Shown here piece by piece: positions 41,809 to 50,319 of a stretch of 64,000 nt of DNA; the stretch's first letter is position 1, and the number at the start of each line of letters is the position of its first letter. Below the pieces are notes generated by a model. That model was not told where the DNA came from. It searched no databases and worked only from the letters and a program-made list of their open reading frames with translations. This DNA comes from an uncultured Bradyrhizobium sp. (GTDB taxonomy: Bacteria > Pseudomonadota > Alphaproteobacteria > Rhizobiales > Xanthobacteraceae), in contig NZ_CAKZHY010000098.1 in NCBI RefSeq assembly GCF_936928535.1, positions 1-64,000 on the forward strand, read 5' to 3'. The position numbers were made by a program, and so were the translations under genes.

Positions 41809-42415
41809 GATTCCTCTCGCAAAGCCCGACTCCCGCGCCATCACCATCCGCCTCGCGCGCGATCCGAGTGACCTCATGCTGGTCACGGCCATTCGCTCAG
41901 CGGTCTATCTCGCCGAGCAGGATTGCCCGTTCGACGAGGAATTCGACGGCAATGACATGGTTGCCGCGCATTTCATCGGCTACATCGGCAACGAGCCGGC
42001 GGGCTGTTTGCGGGTGCGTTTCTTCGGCGATTTCGCCAAGGTGGAACGGCTCGCGGTGCGCCACCAGTATCGGCGCTCGCGCCTCTCGTTCAAGTTGGTC
42101 CAGGCGAGCATCGACTTCGTGAAGCGCAAGGGGTTCCGCAAGATCTACGGCCAGGCGCAGGACCGTCTGGTGGACTTCTGGGCTCATTTCGGCGCGAAGC
42201 CGCTCGGCCACAACAGGAAGATCACGTTCTCGGATTTCTCCTACACGGAGATGCTGCTGGAAATTGAGCCGGGGCCGGACGCCATCACGCTGGACAGCGA
42301 TCCCTACGTCATCATCCGTCCCGAGGGCGACTGGGATCGTCCTGGCGTGCTGGACGCCTCGGCGGGGCGGGCGGTGAGCTCGCCGTTGCGAGACCTCGCG
42401 GTCGCCGACCGCTGA
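41795..42415 (+). CDS. GNAT-family N-acetyltransferase 2 of the cluster
   Basis: A 206-residue GNAT. The core is AGCLRVRFFGDFAKVERLAV (beta4) followed by RHQYRRSRLSFKLVQASIDF, an arginine-rich acetyl-CoA-binding loop, and KGFRKIYGQAQDRLVDFWAH with FGAKPLG, the usual closing motif. AAGGAG lies eight bases upstream. The 14-base overlap with GNAT 1 indicates coupled translation and probably a joint function. Early lines such as VYLAEQDCPFDEEFDGND resemble the opening of autoinducer-synthase-like GNATs, but substrate cannot be inferred. Confidence 0.85.
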   Translation: MHGTRIPLAKPDSRAITIRLARDPSDLMLVTAIRSAVYLAEQDCPFDEEFDGNDMVAAHFIGYIGNEPAGCLRVRFFGDFAKVERLAVRHQYRRSRLSFKLVQASIDFVKRKGFRKIYGQAQDRLVDFWAHFGAKPLGHNRKITFSDFSYTEMLLEIEPGPDAITLDSDPYVIIRPEGDWDRPGVLDASAGRAVSSPLRDLAVADR

Positions 42416-42440
42416 AACGGGTGCAGCTCTGCGCAAGTCA

Positions 42441-43001
42441 ATGCCGGTCTCTCATGACGATCCGCTGGTCCTGGTCTGCGCGGATCTCCAGATGGAATAT
42501 CTGATCCCGGGGCGTCGCCACGTCATTCTCGATGGCGACGCCGCAATCATGCGCTGCCTGGAACTGCTGGCGTTGTGGCGGAGCAACCTCTGGCCGGTGA
42601 TGCATCTGAAACGGGTTGCGGGGGCGGCGTGGTTCGATCCGTCACGCAGGCTGACCGATTGGATTGCGGAGGCCAAGCCCCGGCCGGGCGAGATGACGTT
42701 CGAGCACGCGTTGCCATCGGCTTACAGCTCCTCCCGGTTTGCCGACCACATGTCCAGCCTCAATAACGTGCGCTGCGTGGTGATCGGCTTTTCCCTCGAC
42801 GAGACCATCCTCGCCACTGCGGTCGAAGGGTTTCATCGCAGCCACCGCTACCGGGTGGTCGGCGATGCCGTGGCCTGCCGGCAGCCGGCCACGGGCGAAG
42901 CGGCCGACTACAAGCAGTCGGTGATGAATGTCATCGGCAATTTTGCTACGGTCCAGTCCAGCGCCGAACTGATCAGAACCAGCGGCGCCGTCGCGGTCTA
43001 G
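42441..43001 (+). CDS. Isochorismatase-fold protein lacking catalytic Cys and Lys
   Basis: A 186-residue member of the cysteine-hydrolase fold. LVLVCADLQMEYL holds the conserved Asp (Asp15). The loop CVVIGFSLDETILATAVEGF is aligned with the active-site motif G(V/F)xTDxCVxxTA, but Thr122 stands where the nucleophilic Cys should be. Around residues 85-96 the Lys of the triad also seems replaced (TFEHALPSAY). It is therefore probably not a hydrolase but a binding or regulatory protein. No strong ribosome site is seen; it starts 25 bases after GNAT 2. Confidence 0.8.
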   Translation: MPVSHDDPLVLVCADLQMEYLIPGRRHVILDGDAAIMRCLELLALWRSNLWPVMHLKRVAGAAWFDPSRRLTDWIAEAKPRPGEMTFEHALPSAYSSSRFADHMSSLNNVRCVVIGFSLDETILATAVEGFHRSHRYRVVGDAVACRQPATGEAADYKQSVMNVIGNFATVQSSAELIRTSGAVAV

Positions 43002-43034
43002 ACGGACGCGATCGACGGATCGATAGGCGGGACA

Positions 43035-43202
43035 TTGTCACGGGGACACGAGCTCAAGGAACTGGCGAGCGACCTGTCGCATGCCATCGAGGCGGCGCGC
43101 CGGATCGGTTTGCCCACGACGGTGTATTTGTTGTCGATGGCACTCGTCGAGGTGAGGGAAGCGATCGACGCTGCCGGCGATGACGACGACGGCGCGGCCT
43201 GA
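43035..43202 (+). CDS. 55-residue helical protein with TTG start
   Basis: The frame from the TTG at 43035 (GGCGGG just upstream) encodes a 55-residue peptide: ELKELASDLSHAIEAARRIG then LPTTVYLLSMALVEVREAID and an acidic tail DDDDGAA. Two amphipathic helices suggest a small protein or dimerisation element. It has no ATG, and the previous stop is at 42999. It is 33 bases after the isochorismatase-like gene and is probably the last member of the cluster. I recall similar small Bradyrhizobium proteins. Confidence 0.6.
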   Translation: MSRGHELKELASDLSHAIEAARRIGLPTTVYLLSMALVEVREAIDAAGDDDDGAA

Positions 43203-43233
43203 TGTTTGGGTGCCAACAGCCGAAACGATCTCG

Positions 43234-44829
43234 TCAGGATTGGCCGACAGCGCGCATCAGGATCCGAGATGCGTCCACGCCGTCGTCGTTGCTCGCGTAA
43301 GCAACAAACTGATCGGGCCGGACCAGGATTAGTCGCGCCTCATATTTCTCGCGGCCGTCTGAGGCGGTATCCCTGATCAGCTTCAGCGGGATGCCAAGCC
43401 CTGCAGCGGCCCGCTCGAATGCGGCTCCCGCGGCGCCGTTGGTCATATCGATCAACGTGAAGCCGTCGCCGAGTTCCTCGAAGACATTCTTGCCTGACGA
43501 CAGAGGTTGCGGCGCCAGATGATGGCCGGCGCGCGCCGCATAGGCGTGCGAGCCGATCGCACTGCTGATGCCGCCGGCTGGGCCGAATACGATCGGCGAT
43601 CCCTCGTAATTCGGCTCGAAAGCGTTGACCTCCGCGCGCGCGCCGGAATGCCGTGCGTGCCAGGCAGCCTCGAAATCCGCCCGATCCCGCGCCGGATCAT
43701 GCTGCCGAAGAAAATCCCTGTCGCGGAAGATCGATGCCTCGATGAAGTCGCGCGCGGTGGACGCAAAGACCGGGCGGCGCTCCGCGTCGTAGCTGTCGAG
43801 CAGACCAGGGGGTGCCCAGCCATGCAACGTTGCAGCAAGCTTCCACGCCAGATTGACGGCATCCTCGAACCCGCTGTTGATGCCATAGCCTCCGTAGGGC
43901 GGATGACTATGCGCGGCGTCTCCGGCGACGAAGATGCGGCCAACGCGGTAGCTGTCGGCGAGCGTGAAACGAAGATCCCAGAATCCGACGTGCTCGAATT
44001 CGACGTCGAATTCCGCGCCTGCAGCCTCGTGAAGCAGCCGCCGGAAATCGAAATTGTCGCGCGTCGTGTCAGTGGGGACGGGGGCGTGGAAGAACCAGGT
44101 GGTGCCGAGATCGACCCGGCCGAAGAACTTCCAGTAACCTTCGAGGTCCGGATGCAACACGTTGTAGAAGGACTTGCCCGGATATCTGCTGAGCAAGCGG
44201 TGCAATTCGGTGGAACGAAACACCAAAAGCACCATCAGGCGATCGTGGTCGGAGCGGGTCTGGGTGATACCCGCGTGCTCGCGCACGATCGACCGGCTGC
44301 CGTCGCAGCCGACGACGTAATCGGCGCGCAGGCTCTGCTTCATTCCATCGCGGTTGACGATCTCGATGACGACGCCGTCAGCTTCAGGCCGCACGTCTTG
44401 ACAGGTCCAGCCATAGCGCAGATCGATGGCGGGAAGCTGCGCTGCTCGTTGCCGCAGCACCGCCTCGGTTGCGTATTGGGGCAGGCGCTCATTGTCGGTG
44501 AAGTAAAAAGGCCGAACCAGTTCGCGCTGGAGCCAGTTGTAATTGCTGCCGCTGAGCAGCGTGCCGTGGCTGGTCATTCCGCCGATGCCATAATCGGGTG
44601 GAATGGTGCGTGCCGCCCGCAGCGCCGCCTCCGCGCCCCAGAAATGGAAATGCTCCATCGTCCGCTGCGTGAGGTTCTGTCCCTTCGGGATAGGCTGCGG
44701 CTGCTCGTAGCGCTCGACCACGATGGATTTGATGCCGCGCTGGCCGAGTCCGATCGCCAGACCCATTCCGACCGGTCCGCCGCCGACGATCACGACCGGC
44801 GCGTCGTTGCTCGCCTGAGCCTGTCTCAC
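43234..44829 (-). CDS. FAD-dependent aromatic-type monooxygenase (PheA/TfdB/MhpA class)
   Basis: A 531-residue flavoprotein hydroxylase. The FAD motif VVIVGGGPVGMGLAIGLGQR (GxGxxG), the DG motif CDGSRSIVREHAG and the GD motif FVAGDAAHSHPPYGGYGINS are all intact, followed by a C-terminal thioredoxin-like tail. It should use NAD(P)H and O2 to hydroxylate an aromatic compound such as a phenol or 3-hydroxyphenylpropionate; the exact ring is unknown. The GTG at 44829 has AGGGAAACGAC before it and lies about 80 bases after the operator. The upstream GTG at 44889 would sit almost on the operator. Same strand as the IclR gene, and probably under its control. Confidence 0.9.
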   Translation of the reverse strand: MRQAQASNDAPVVIVGGGPVGMGLAIGLGQRGIKSIVVERYEQPQPIPKGQNLTQRTMEHFHFWGAEAALRAARTIPPDYGIGGMTSHGTLLSGSNYNWLQRELVRPFYFTDNERLPQYATEAVLRQRAAQLPAIDLRYGWTCQDVRPEADGVVIEIVNRDGMKQSLRADYVVGCDGSRSIVREHAGITQTRSDHDRLMVLLVFRSTELHRLLSRYPGKSFYNVLHPDLEGYWKFFGRVDLGTTWFFHAPVPTDTTRDNFDFRRLLHEAAGAEFDVEFEHVGFWDLRFTLADSYRVGRIFVAGDAAHSHPPYGGYGINSGFEDAVNLAWKLAATLHGWAPPGLLDSYDAERRPVFASTARDFIEASIFRDRDFLRQHDPARDRADFEAAWHARHSGARAEVNAFEPNYEGSPIVFGPAGGISSAIGSHAYAARAGHHLAPQPLSSGKNVFEELGDGFTLIDMTNGAAGAAFERAAAGLGIPLKLIRDTASDGREKYEARLILVRPDQFVAYASNDDGVDASRILMRAVGQS

Positions 44830-44907
44830 GTCGTTTCCCTGTGCGTATCGTCGCGTCTGGCGCGACCGTTTGTTCTGATGAGGCGTCACCGATATTTCGT
44901 CAAGTCA

Positions 44908-44926
44908 AATCTCAAATAATGAGATT
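44908..44926. promoter_or_regulatory. IclR-type operator, copy 1 (monooxygenase promoter)
   Basis: AATCTC-AAATAAT-GAGATT: perfect 6-base arms and a 7-base spacer. It begins 79 bases upstream of the GTG of the monooxygenase and overlaps the last codon of the IclR gene. An identical-arm site occurs at 45772-45790 upstream of the MFS gene. Confidence 0.65.
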
Positions 44927-45680
44927 ATAGTGAGTCGCCTTCAGTCGCGGCTGAGATCCTCTGGGCCGCTTCGCGGACCTCCGAACTGATGCGGTCGATC
45001 AGCTCGCCATTGGCATGTTGCCCGGCGATCGTGATGCAGAGGCTTGCGATCGGATAGCCTGCATCGAGGATCGGCGCGGCAATCCCGACCGCGCCGGCCG
45101 TCACTTCGCCGAACGCGACGGCAACGCCCGCGCGGCGCACGCGTTTCAATGCGGCGAGGACCTCGTCGGGCGTAGCGCCGACGCCGACGCTGCGCAGATC
45201 GTCAGCGTAACGCGTGACCAGCGGCATGACGCGCTGTTTGGGCAGGAAGGCCATGATGGAGCGTGCGATCGCGCCGCGCCCCATCGCCATCGGTCTGCCG
45301 CGCGGATAGCTGCTCGCGGGTGCAACAGCGGATGCGATCGAGGCTACGCACAGCATTTTATCGCCATACCAGCGCACGATGAGCGCTGTGCAGGGATACG
45401 CCGCCGAAAGGCGCTCGAGGTGCGGCGTGGCGGTTGCAATCAGCGGGTCGGAGCGGCGGCTGAGATAATCCATCTCGACCACGCGCGGGCCGAGCGCGAA
45501 CCGCCCGCCGCGGGTCGGCATGACGAAGCCGCTGTCCTTCAGGCTCTTCAGATAGCGATATAGCGTCGGCCTGGTGTAGCCGAGCTCCTTCATGAGTTCC
45601 TCGGGGGACCATTGCGGACGTGCCTCGGTGAAGAGATCGAGCAGGGCGAGGACCCGATCCTGACTGTTTGCCTTGACCAA
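44925..45680 (-). CDS. IclR-family transcriptional regulator
   Basis: A 251-residue IclR regulator with a TTG start (product begins MVKANSQDRVLALLDLFTEA). The N-terminal winged helix has MKELGYTRPTLYRYLKSLKD; the C-terminal effector domain contains ALIVRWYGDKMLCVAS, GRPMAMGRGAIARSIMA and AVGIAAPILDAGYPIASLCI. Small aromatic acids are the usual ligands in this family. Divergent from the MFS gene and same strand as the monooxygenase; both promoters carry matching operators, so this protein most likely controls the module. Confidence 0.92.
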   Translation of the reverse strand: MVKANSQDRVLALLDLFTEARPQWSPEELMKELGYTRPTLYRYLKSLKDSGFVMPTRGGRFALGPRVVEMDYLSRRSDPLIATATPHLERLSAAYPCTALIVRWYGDKMLCVASIASAVAPASSYPRGRPMAMGRGAIARSIMAFLPKQRVMPLVTRYADDLRSVGVGATPDEVLAALKRVRRAGVAVAFGEVTAGAVGIAAPILDAGYPIASLCITIAGQHANGELIDRISSEVREAAQRISAATEGDSL

Positions 45681-45771
45681 TTTCGGTTCGATCCAGCTTC
45701 GCGTTTGGCGGTGTCATCAGCTTTTGGAGAGGTTGCAAAACAGCAAAATCTTCGCTGCTTGCGCTTCCAAT

Positions 45772-45790
45772 AATCTCATTATAAGAGATT
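45772..45790. promoter_or_regulatory. IclR-type operator, copy 2 (MFS promoter)
   Basis: AATCTC-ATTATAA-GAGATT, with the same arms as copy 1. It lies 45 bases before the preferred MFS start (45835) and 92 bases before the IclR start on the other strand, so it can serve both divergent promoters. Confidence 0.65.
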
Positions 45791-45834
45791 AAGGAAAGAA
45801 AAATAGTGCATGGATGACCCGGGAGGACGCCGAA

Positions 45835-47166
45835 ATGGCCGCCGTAGCAATGGGCGAGGTCGTATCCGATACGGTCGACGTTCCCGCCTTTGTCGACCGG
45901 CAGCCGGTCGGGGCCTTTCAGATGCGGGTGCTGCTGGTGTGTGCCGCCGTGCTGTTCATCGACGGCTTCGACACCCAGGCTATCGGCTATGTCGCGCCTG
46001 CCGTAGCGCAGGAATGGAAGCTCGCGCGCAGCAGCCTCGGACCGGTGTTTAGCGCCGGACTTTTCGGTCTCATGATCGGCGCGCTGATCTTCGGTCCGAT
46101 GGCCGACAGGATCGGCCGTCGCCGCATCATCCTCGCGAGCACGCTGGTGTTCGGCGTTGGGACCCTGCTCACCGTGTTCGCGATCGATGCGAATTGGTTG
46201 ATCGCTTTACGTGTGCTCACCGGGCTCGGTTTGGGCGGTGCGATGCCGAACGCGGTCGCGCTGACCTCCGAATTCAGCCCACATCGCCGCCGCGCCACCC
46301 TTGTGATGATCATGTTTGCGGGCTTTTCGATCGGTGCGGCCCTGGGCGGGCTGCTCGCCGCCGCGCTCATCCCGACCTTCGGCTGGCGCTCGGTGTTTCT
46401 GGTCGGCGGCCTCGTGCCGCTGCTGCTCCTGCCGCTTCTATTCAAGGCGCTGCCGGAATCGATCCGGTTCCTGGCGATGATCGGCGGCCGCGACCACGAG
46501 GTGGCCGATCTCCTGAAACGGATGGCCCCGAACACGTCCTTCGCCGGCGAGGTGAAATTCGTCGTGCACGAGCCGAAATTGTCGGGCCTGCCCGTCGCGC
46601 ATCTGTTTGCGGAGGGGCGCGGATCGGTAACTCTGCTGCTCTGGATCGTGTTCTTCATGAGCCTGCTCGACCTCTATCTGCTGTCGAACTGGCTTCCCAC
46701 CGTGTTGAACGATCTCGGCGTCTCGGTGTCGGCCGCCGCCGCAATCGGCGCCATGCTCCAGGTCGGCGGCGTCGCCGGTACCTTCACGCTCGGCCATTTC
46801 ATCGACCGCTTCTCGTTTCGTGCGCTGTCGCTGACCTATCTCGTCGCCGCAGGTGCGGTCGCAGCCATTGGCCTCGCCAGCCATTCGATCGTCCTGGTCA
46901 CAATCGCGATCTTTGCGTCCGGATTCTGCATTGTCGGGGGGCAGATCGCCTCGAACGCGTTGACGGCGACTTTTTATCCGACAGCGATCAGGTCCACCGG
47001 TGTGGGATGGGCGCTCGGCATCGGTCGCATCGGCTCGATCGTGGGGCCGCTCGTCGGCGGGGCGATGCTGGCCCGCGACATGGGGGCGCAGTCGCTGTTT
47101 GCCGCGGCGGCGGTCCCCGCGCTGGTGGCCGCGGTCGCCGCCTTCATGCTGGCCCGGCGGAATTAG
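45835..47166 (+). CDS. MFS aromatic acid/H+ symporter (AAHS family)
   Basis: A 443-residue transporter with 12 predicted helices. Motif A between helices 2 and 3, LFGLMIGALIFGPMADRIGR, is the AAHS/PcaK-type signature; FIDGFDTQAIGYVAPAVAQEW near the N-terminus has the DGFD motif typical of aromatic acid symporters. GGGAGG lies upstream of the ATG at 45835, so the seven-codon extension from 45814 is not used. It should import an aromatic acid for the monooxygenase across the operator region. Substrate not determined. Confidence 0.93.
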   Translation: MAAVAMGEVVSDTVDVPAFVDRQPVGAFQMRVLLVCAAVLFIDGFDTQAIGYVAPAVAQEWKLARSSLGPVFSAGLFGLMIGALIFGPMADRIGRRRIILASTLVFGVGTLLTVFAIDANWLIALRVLTGLGLGGAMPNAVALTSEFSPHRRRATLVMIMFAGFSIGAALGGLLAAALIPTFGWRSVFLVGGLVPLLLLPLLFKALPESIRFLAMIGGRDHEVADLLKRMAPNTSFAGEVKFVVHEPKLSGLPVAHLFAEGRGSVTLLLWIVFFMSLLDLYLLSNWLPTVLNDLGVSVSAAAAIGAMLQVGGVAGTFTLGHFIDRFSFRALSLTYLVAAGAVAAIGLASHSIVLVTIAIFASGFCIVGGQIASNALTATFYPTAIRSTGVGWALGIGRIGSIVGPLVGGAMLARDMGAQSLFAAAAVPALVAAVAAFMLARRN

Positions 47167-47366
47167 CCGCCGCGAGGCGGCCAGATGTCGAAGCGCCAGC
47201 GCTGCTTTCCTGCAACGCTCATGTGCAGCTGCCGTCAACGAAATGGCGTTGCAAGTTGCTGCGCTCCGCAATAGCCAAGGTATCGACGTTTTGTTTGGAC
47301 AAGCCTCGTCTTCGGATGGAGGCTGCGTCATGACGTCCGATGACGCACCAGTTAGGGAATCCCGCG

Positions 47367-48743
47367 ATGACGATGCTGCCCAATTCGCAAGAAGCCCGCG
47401 ATGTGGCCTACCAGCTCCATGCCTACACCAACGCGCGCGCCCATCAGCAGGCCGGCCCCCTGGTGATCGAGCGCGGCGAGGGGCCCTACGTGTTCGACGC
47501 GTCGGGCAAGCGCTATTTCGAGGCGATGGCGGGCCTGTGGAGCGTGGGGCTCGGCTTCAACGAGAAGCGGCTCGTGGAAGCCGCGCACAAGCAGATGCAG
47601 GCGCTGCCATTCTATCACACCTTCTCGGCCAAATCGCACGGCCCCTCGATCGACCTCGCCGAGAAGCTGGTCGCGCTCGCGCCTGTGCCGATGAGCAAGG
47701 TGTTCTTCACCAATTCCGGCTCGGAGGCGAACGACACTGTCCTCAAGCTGATCGCCTATCGCTCGAACTCGCTGGGCCTGCCGCACAAAAAGAAGATCAT
47801 CAGCCGGATGCGCGCGTATCACGGCGTCACCATCGCGTCGGCAAGTCTCACGGGCCTGCCCAACAACCACCGCTCGTTCGACTTGCCGCTGCCGAACATC
47901 CTGCACACGGGCTCGCCGCATTTCTACAAGGACGGTGTTGCAGGCGAGAGCGAGGAGGCGTTCGCGACACGCCGGGCCGAGGAGCTCGATGCGCTGATCC
48001 AGAAGGAAGGGCCCGACACGATTGCGGCCTTCTTCGGCGAGCCTGTGATGGGGGCGGGCGGCGTCATCGTGCCGCCGGCAACCTATTGGGACAAGATCCA
48101 GGCGGTCCTGAAGAAGTACGATATTCTGCTGGTCGCCGATGAGGTGATCTGCGGCTTCGGCCGCACCGGCAAGATGTTCGGCTGCGAGACCTACGGCATC
48201 AAGCCCGATGCCATCGTGGTCTCCAAGCAGATCACGTCGAGCTATTTCCCGCTGTCGGCGATCATCATGAACGACCGCATGTTCGAGCCGATCGCGGATG
48301 AGAGCAACAAGATCGGCGTGCTCGGCCATGGCTTCACCGCCGGCGGCCATCCGGTCGGCTCGGCGATTGCGCTGGAAAATCTCAAGATCATCGAGGAGCG
48401 CGGCCTGGTTGCGCATGCCGCCGAGCTCGGCGGTTACATGCAAGGCAAGTTGCGCGGGCTGACCAGCCATCCGCTGGTTGGCGAGGCCCTCGGCATGATC
48501 GCAGCGCTCGAGCTCGTGCTCGACAAGGGCCGCAAGACCGCAGCCGCGACGCCCGGCGCCGTCGGCGGCATGGCGAGCCGCATGCTGCAGGAGCGCGGCG
48601 TGATCGCGCGCAACATGCTCGACGCCATCGCCATCTGCCCGCCGCTGATCACCACCAAGGCCCAGATCGATGAGCTCGTGGCGACGATCACGGGCGTGCT
48701 GGATGACATGAAGCCGGAAGTGGCGAAGCTGACGCCGGCGTAA
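47367..48743 (+). CDS. Class III (omega) aminotransferase
   Basis: A 458-residue PLP enzyme. The start ATG at 47367 has AGGGAATC upstream; the nine-codon extension to 47340 lacks a site. FFTNSGSEANDTVLKLIAYR is the PLP-phosphate-binding motif; LLVADEVICGFGRTGKMFG holds the conserved Asp; KQITSSYFPLSA contains the likely PLP lysine. The general substrate is an omega-amino compound (putrescine, beta-alanine, GABA or similar) with pyruvate as acceptor. It is 200 bases after the MFS gene, on the same strand, and may or may not be part of that module. Confidence 0.92.
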   Translation: MTMLPNSQEARDVAYQLHAYTNARAHQQAGPLVIERGEGPYVFDASGKRYFEAMAGLWSVGLGFNEKRLVEAAHKQMQALPFYHTFSAKSHGPSIDLAEKLVALAPVPMSKVFFTNSGSEANDTVLKLIAYRSNSLGLPHKKKIISRMRAYHGVTIASASLTGLPNNHRSFDLPLPNILHTGSPHFYKDGVAGESEEAFATRRAEELDALIQKEGPDTIAAFFGEPVMGAGGVIVPPATYWDKIQAVLKKYDILLVADEVICGFGRTGKMFGCETYGIKPDAIVVSKQITSSYFPLSAIIMNDRMFEPIADESNKIGVLGHGFTAGGHPVGSAIALENLKIIEERGLVAHAAELGGYMQGKLRGLTSHPLVGEALGMIAALELVLDKGRKTAAATPGAVGGMASRMLQERGVIARNMLDAIAICPPLITTKAQIDELVATITGVLDDMKPEVAKLTPA

Positions 48744-48777
48744 GATCTCTCGCTTCGTAGGTTAGCTCGGTCTAACC

Positions 48778-48910
48778 CCGTCACCCTGAGGTGCTCGCCT
48801 CTTTGGCGAGCCTCGAAGGGCGACGGCCCGACTGCGGCAGCGAGGCGTGCATCCTTCGAGGCTCCCCGCGCGATGCTTTGCATCGCGCCGCTCGCACCTC
48901 AGGATGACGG
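48778..48910. repeat. Dispersed palindromic intergenic repeat
   Basis: A 133-base element whose ends are imperfect inverted copies (CCGTCACCCTGAGGTGC... and ...GCACCTCAGGATGACGG). Inside are two hairpins: GCTCGCC/GGCGAGC (48793-48799 with 48805-48811) and GCGCGATGC-TTT-GCATCGCGC (48868-48888). I recognise this kind of CCTCAGGATGACGG-ended element as common in Bradyrhizobium and Rhodopseudomonas genomes. It sits between the convergent aminotransferase and rnd genes and may act in transcript ends. Confidence 0.75.
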
Positions 48911-48918
48911 TCTAGCAG

Positions 48919-50091
48919 TTATTTCGCGTTGACGGTTGGCGGCTCGGCCCGCTGAACCCCGATCACGCGGCCCTTCTCGATCGCGAGCGCCAGTTCCCCG
49001 CGCTTGAGCTTCAGCGCGGCTTCGCCGAACAGCTCGCGGCGCCAGCCGCGCAACGCCGGCACGTCGGCCTCGTCGTCGGCGGCGATCTCTTCGAGATCGT
49101 CGACGGTCGCGATCACCTTGCTCGCGACTGCATGGCGCTCGGCCGTCATGCGTAACAGCACCTTCAGCAGCTCGACGGTCGCGGCGCCATTGTTATTGTT
49201 GCGCGGTTTCTCCAGCTTCGGCAGCGTCGAGAAATCCCGCGCAAGCCCGCGCTCGACAGCGGCGACGATGTCCGCGCCCCATTTGGATTTCTCAAACCCC
49301 TTCGGCACCGAGCGCAGATGGGCGAGCTTCTCGATCGTGTTCGGGGCGTGGGTCGCGATGTCACTGACGGCCTCATCGCGCAGCACGCGGCCGCGCGGCA
49401 CGTCGCGGCTTTGGGCTTCCTGCTCGCGCCAGGCGGCGACTTCCATCAGCACCGCGAGGTCCTTCGGCTTGCGCACCCGGGTCTTCAGCCGTTCCCAGGC
49501 CCGCTCGGGATGGAAGTCGTAGGTCTTGGGCGAGGTCAGAACCTCCATCTCGATGGAGACCCACTCGCTGCGGTGGCGCTTCTTGAGGTCGGCGTCGAGC
49601 GCTGCGAACACGTCGCGCAGGTGCGTGACGTCCGAGACGGCGTAATGCATCTGCTCCTTGGTCAGCGGGCGGCGCGACCAGTCGGTGAAGCGATGCGTCT
49701 TGTCCGGGCGGTGGCCGGTGACCTTCTCGACCAGGGCGTCATAGGCGATGCTGTCGCCATAGCCGAGCACCATGGCCGCGACCTGGGTGTCGAACACCGG
49801 ATGCGGGATGATGTTGGCCTGGTGCCAGATGATCTCGATGTCCTGCCGCGCGGCGTGGAAGACCTTCAGCACGGCCTCGTTGGCCATCAGCTCGAAGAAC
49901 GGCTTGAGGTCGATGCCCTCGGCCAGGGTGTCGATGACGATCGCTTCCTCGGGGCTGGCCATCTGCACCACGCATAGCAGCGGGTAATAGGTGGTCTCGC
50001 GCAGGAACTCGGTATCGACGGTAATAACGGGGTGCTTGGCCAGCCGGCTGCAGGCAGCCGCGAGGTCAGCGGTGGTGGTAATCAAATCCAT
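48919..50091 (-). CDS. rnd: Ribonuclease D
   Basis: A 390-residue RNase D. The DEDD exonuclease motifs are intact: VDTEFLRE (Exo I), FHAARQDIEII (Exo II) and YAVSDVTHL (Exo III). HRDC domains follow, the first near WREQEAQSRDVPRGRVLRDE. It trims 3' ends of tRNA precursors. Full length and standard. In many alphaproteobacteria rnd lies next to aspS; here about 6.5 kb separates them. Confidence 0.97.
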   Translation of the reverse strand: MDLITTTADLAAACSRLAKHPVITVDTEFLRETTYYPLLCVVQMASPEEAIVIDTLAEGIDLKPFFELMANEAVLKVFHAARQDIEIIWHQANIIPHPVFDTQVAAMVLGYGDSIAYDALVEKVTGHRPDKTHRFTDWSRRPLTKEQMHYAVSDVTHLRDVFAALDADLKKRHRSEWVSIEMEVLTSPKTYDFHPERAWERLKTRVRKPKDLAVLMEVAAWREQEAQSRDVPRGRVLRDEAVSDIATHAPNTIEKLAHLRSVPKGFEKSKWGADIVAAVERGLARDFSTLPKLEKPRNNNNGAATVELLKVLLRMTAERHAVASKVIATVDDLEEIAADDEADVPALRGWRRELFGEAALKLKRGELALAIEKGRVIGVQRAEPPTVNAK

Positions 50092-50208
50092 GAACGGCCC
50101 ATGACACTTGGTATCAGCCGTTCTGCCGAAAGCGCTGTGATGTCAAGGGGCTCTAAGCGAATTCGAGCCTTGCATTGGGGCCAGAATCGCCTGGAGCGGG
50201 TAAAATTC

Positions 50209-50319
50209 CTATTCGTAGCGGATCCGGTGCGAGGATTTGCGGGCGCAGGGCAGGGCCACGACCACCAGGCACATGCCAATCAGCGCCAATCCCAGGAACT
50301 CGAAAACCAATATATCCAC
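50209..50319 (-). CDS. Small single-helix membrane protein
   Basis: A 36-residue product from a GTG at 50319 (GGAG eight bases upstream), or 43 residues from an ATG at 50340. The sequence VDILVFEFLGLALIGMCLVV is one hydrophobic helix followed by a charged tail (PCARKSSHRIRYE). It could be a real small membrane protein, typical of proteins missed by length filters. Stop at 50209. Confidence is limited by the length. Confidence 0.4.
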   Translation of the reverse strand: MDILVFEFLGLALIGMCLVVVALPCARKSSHRIRYE

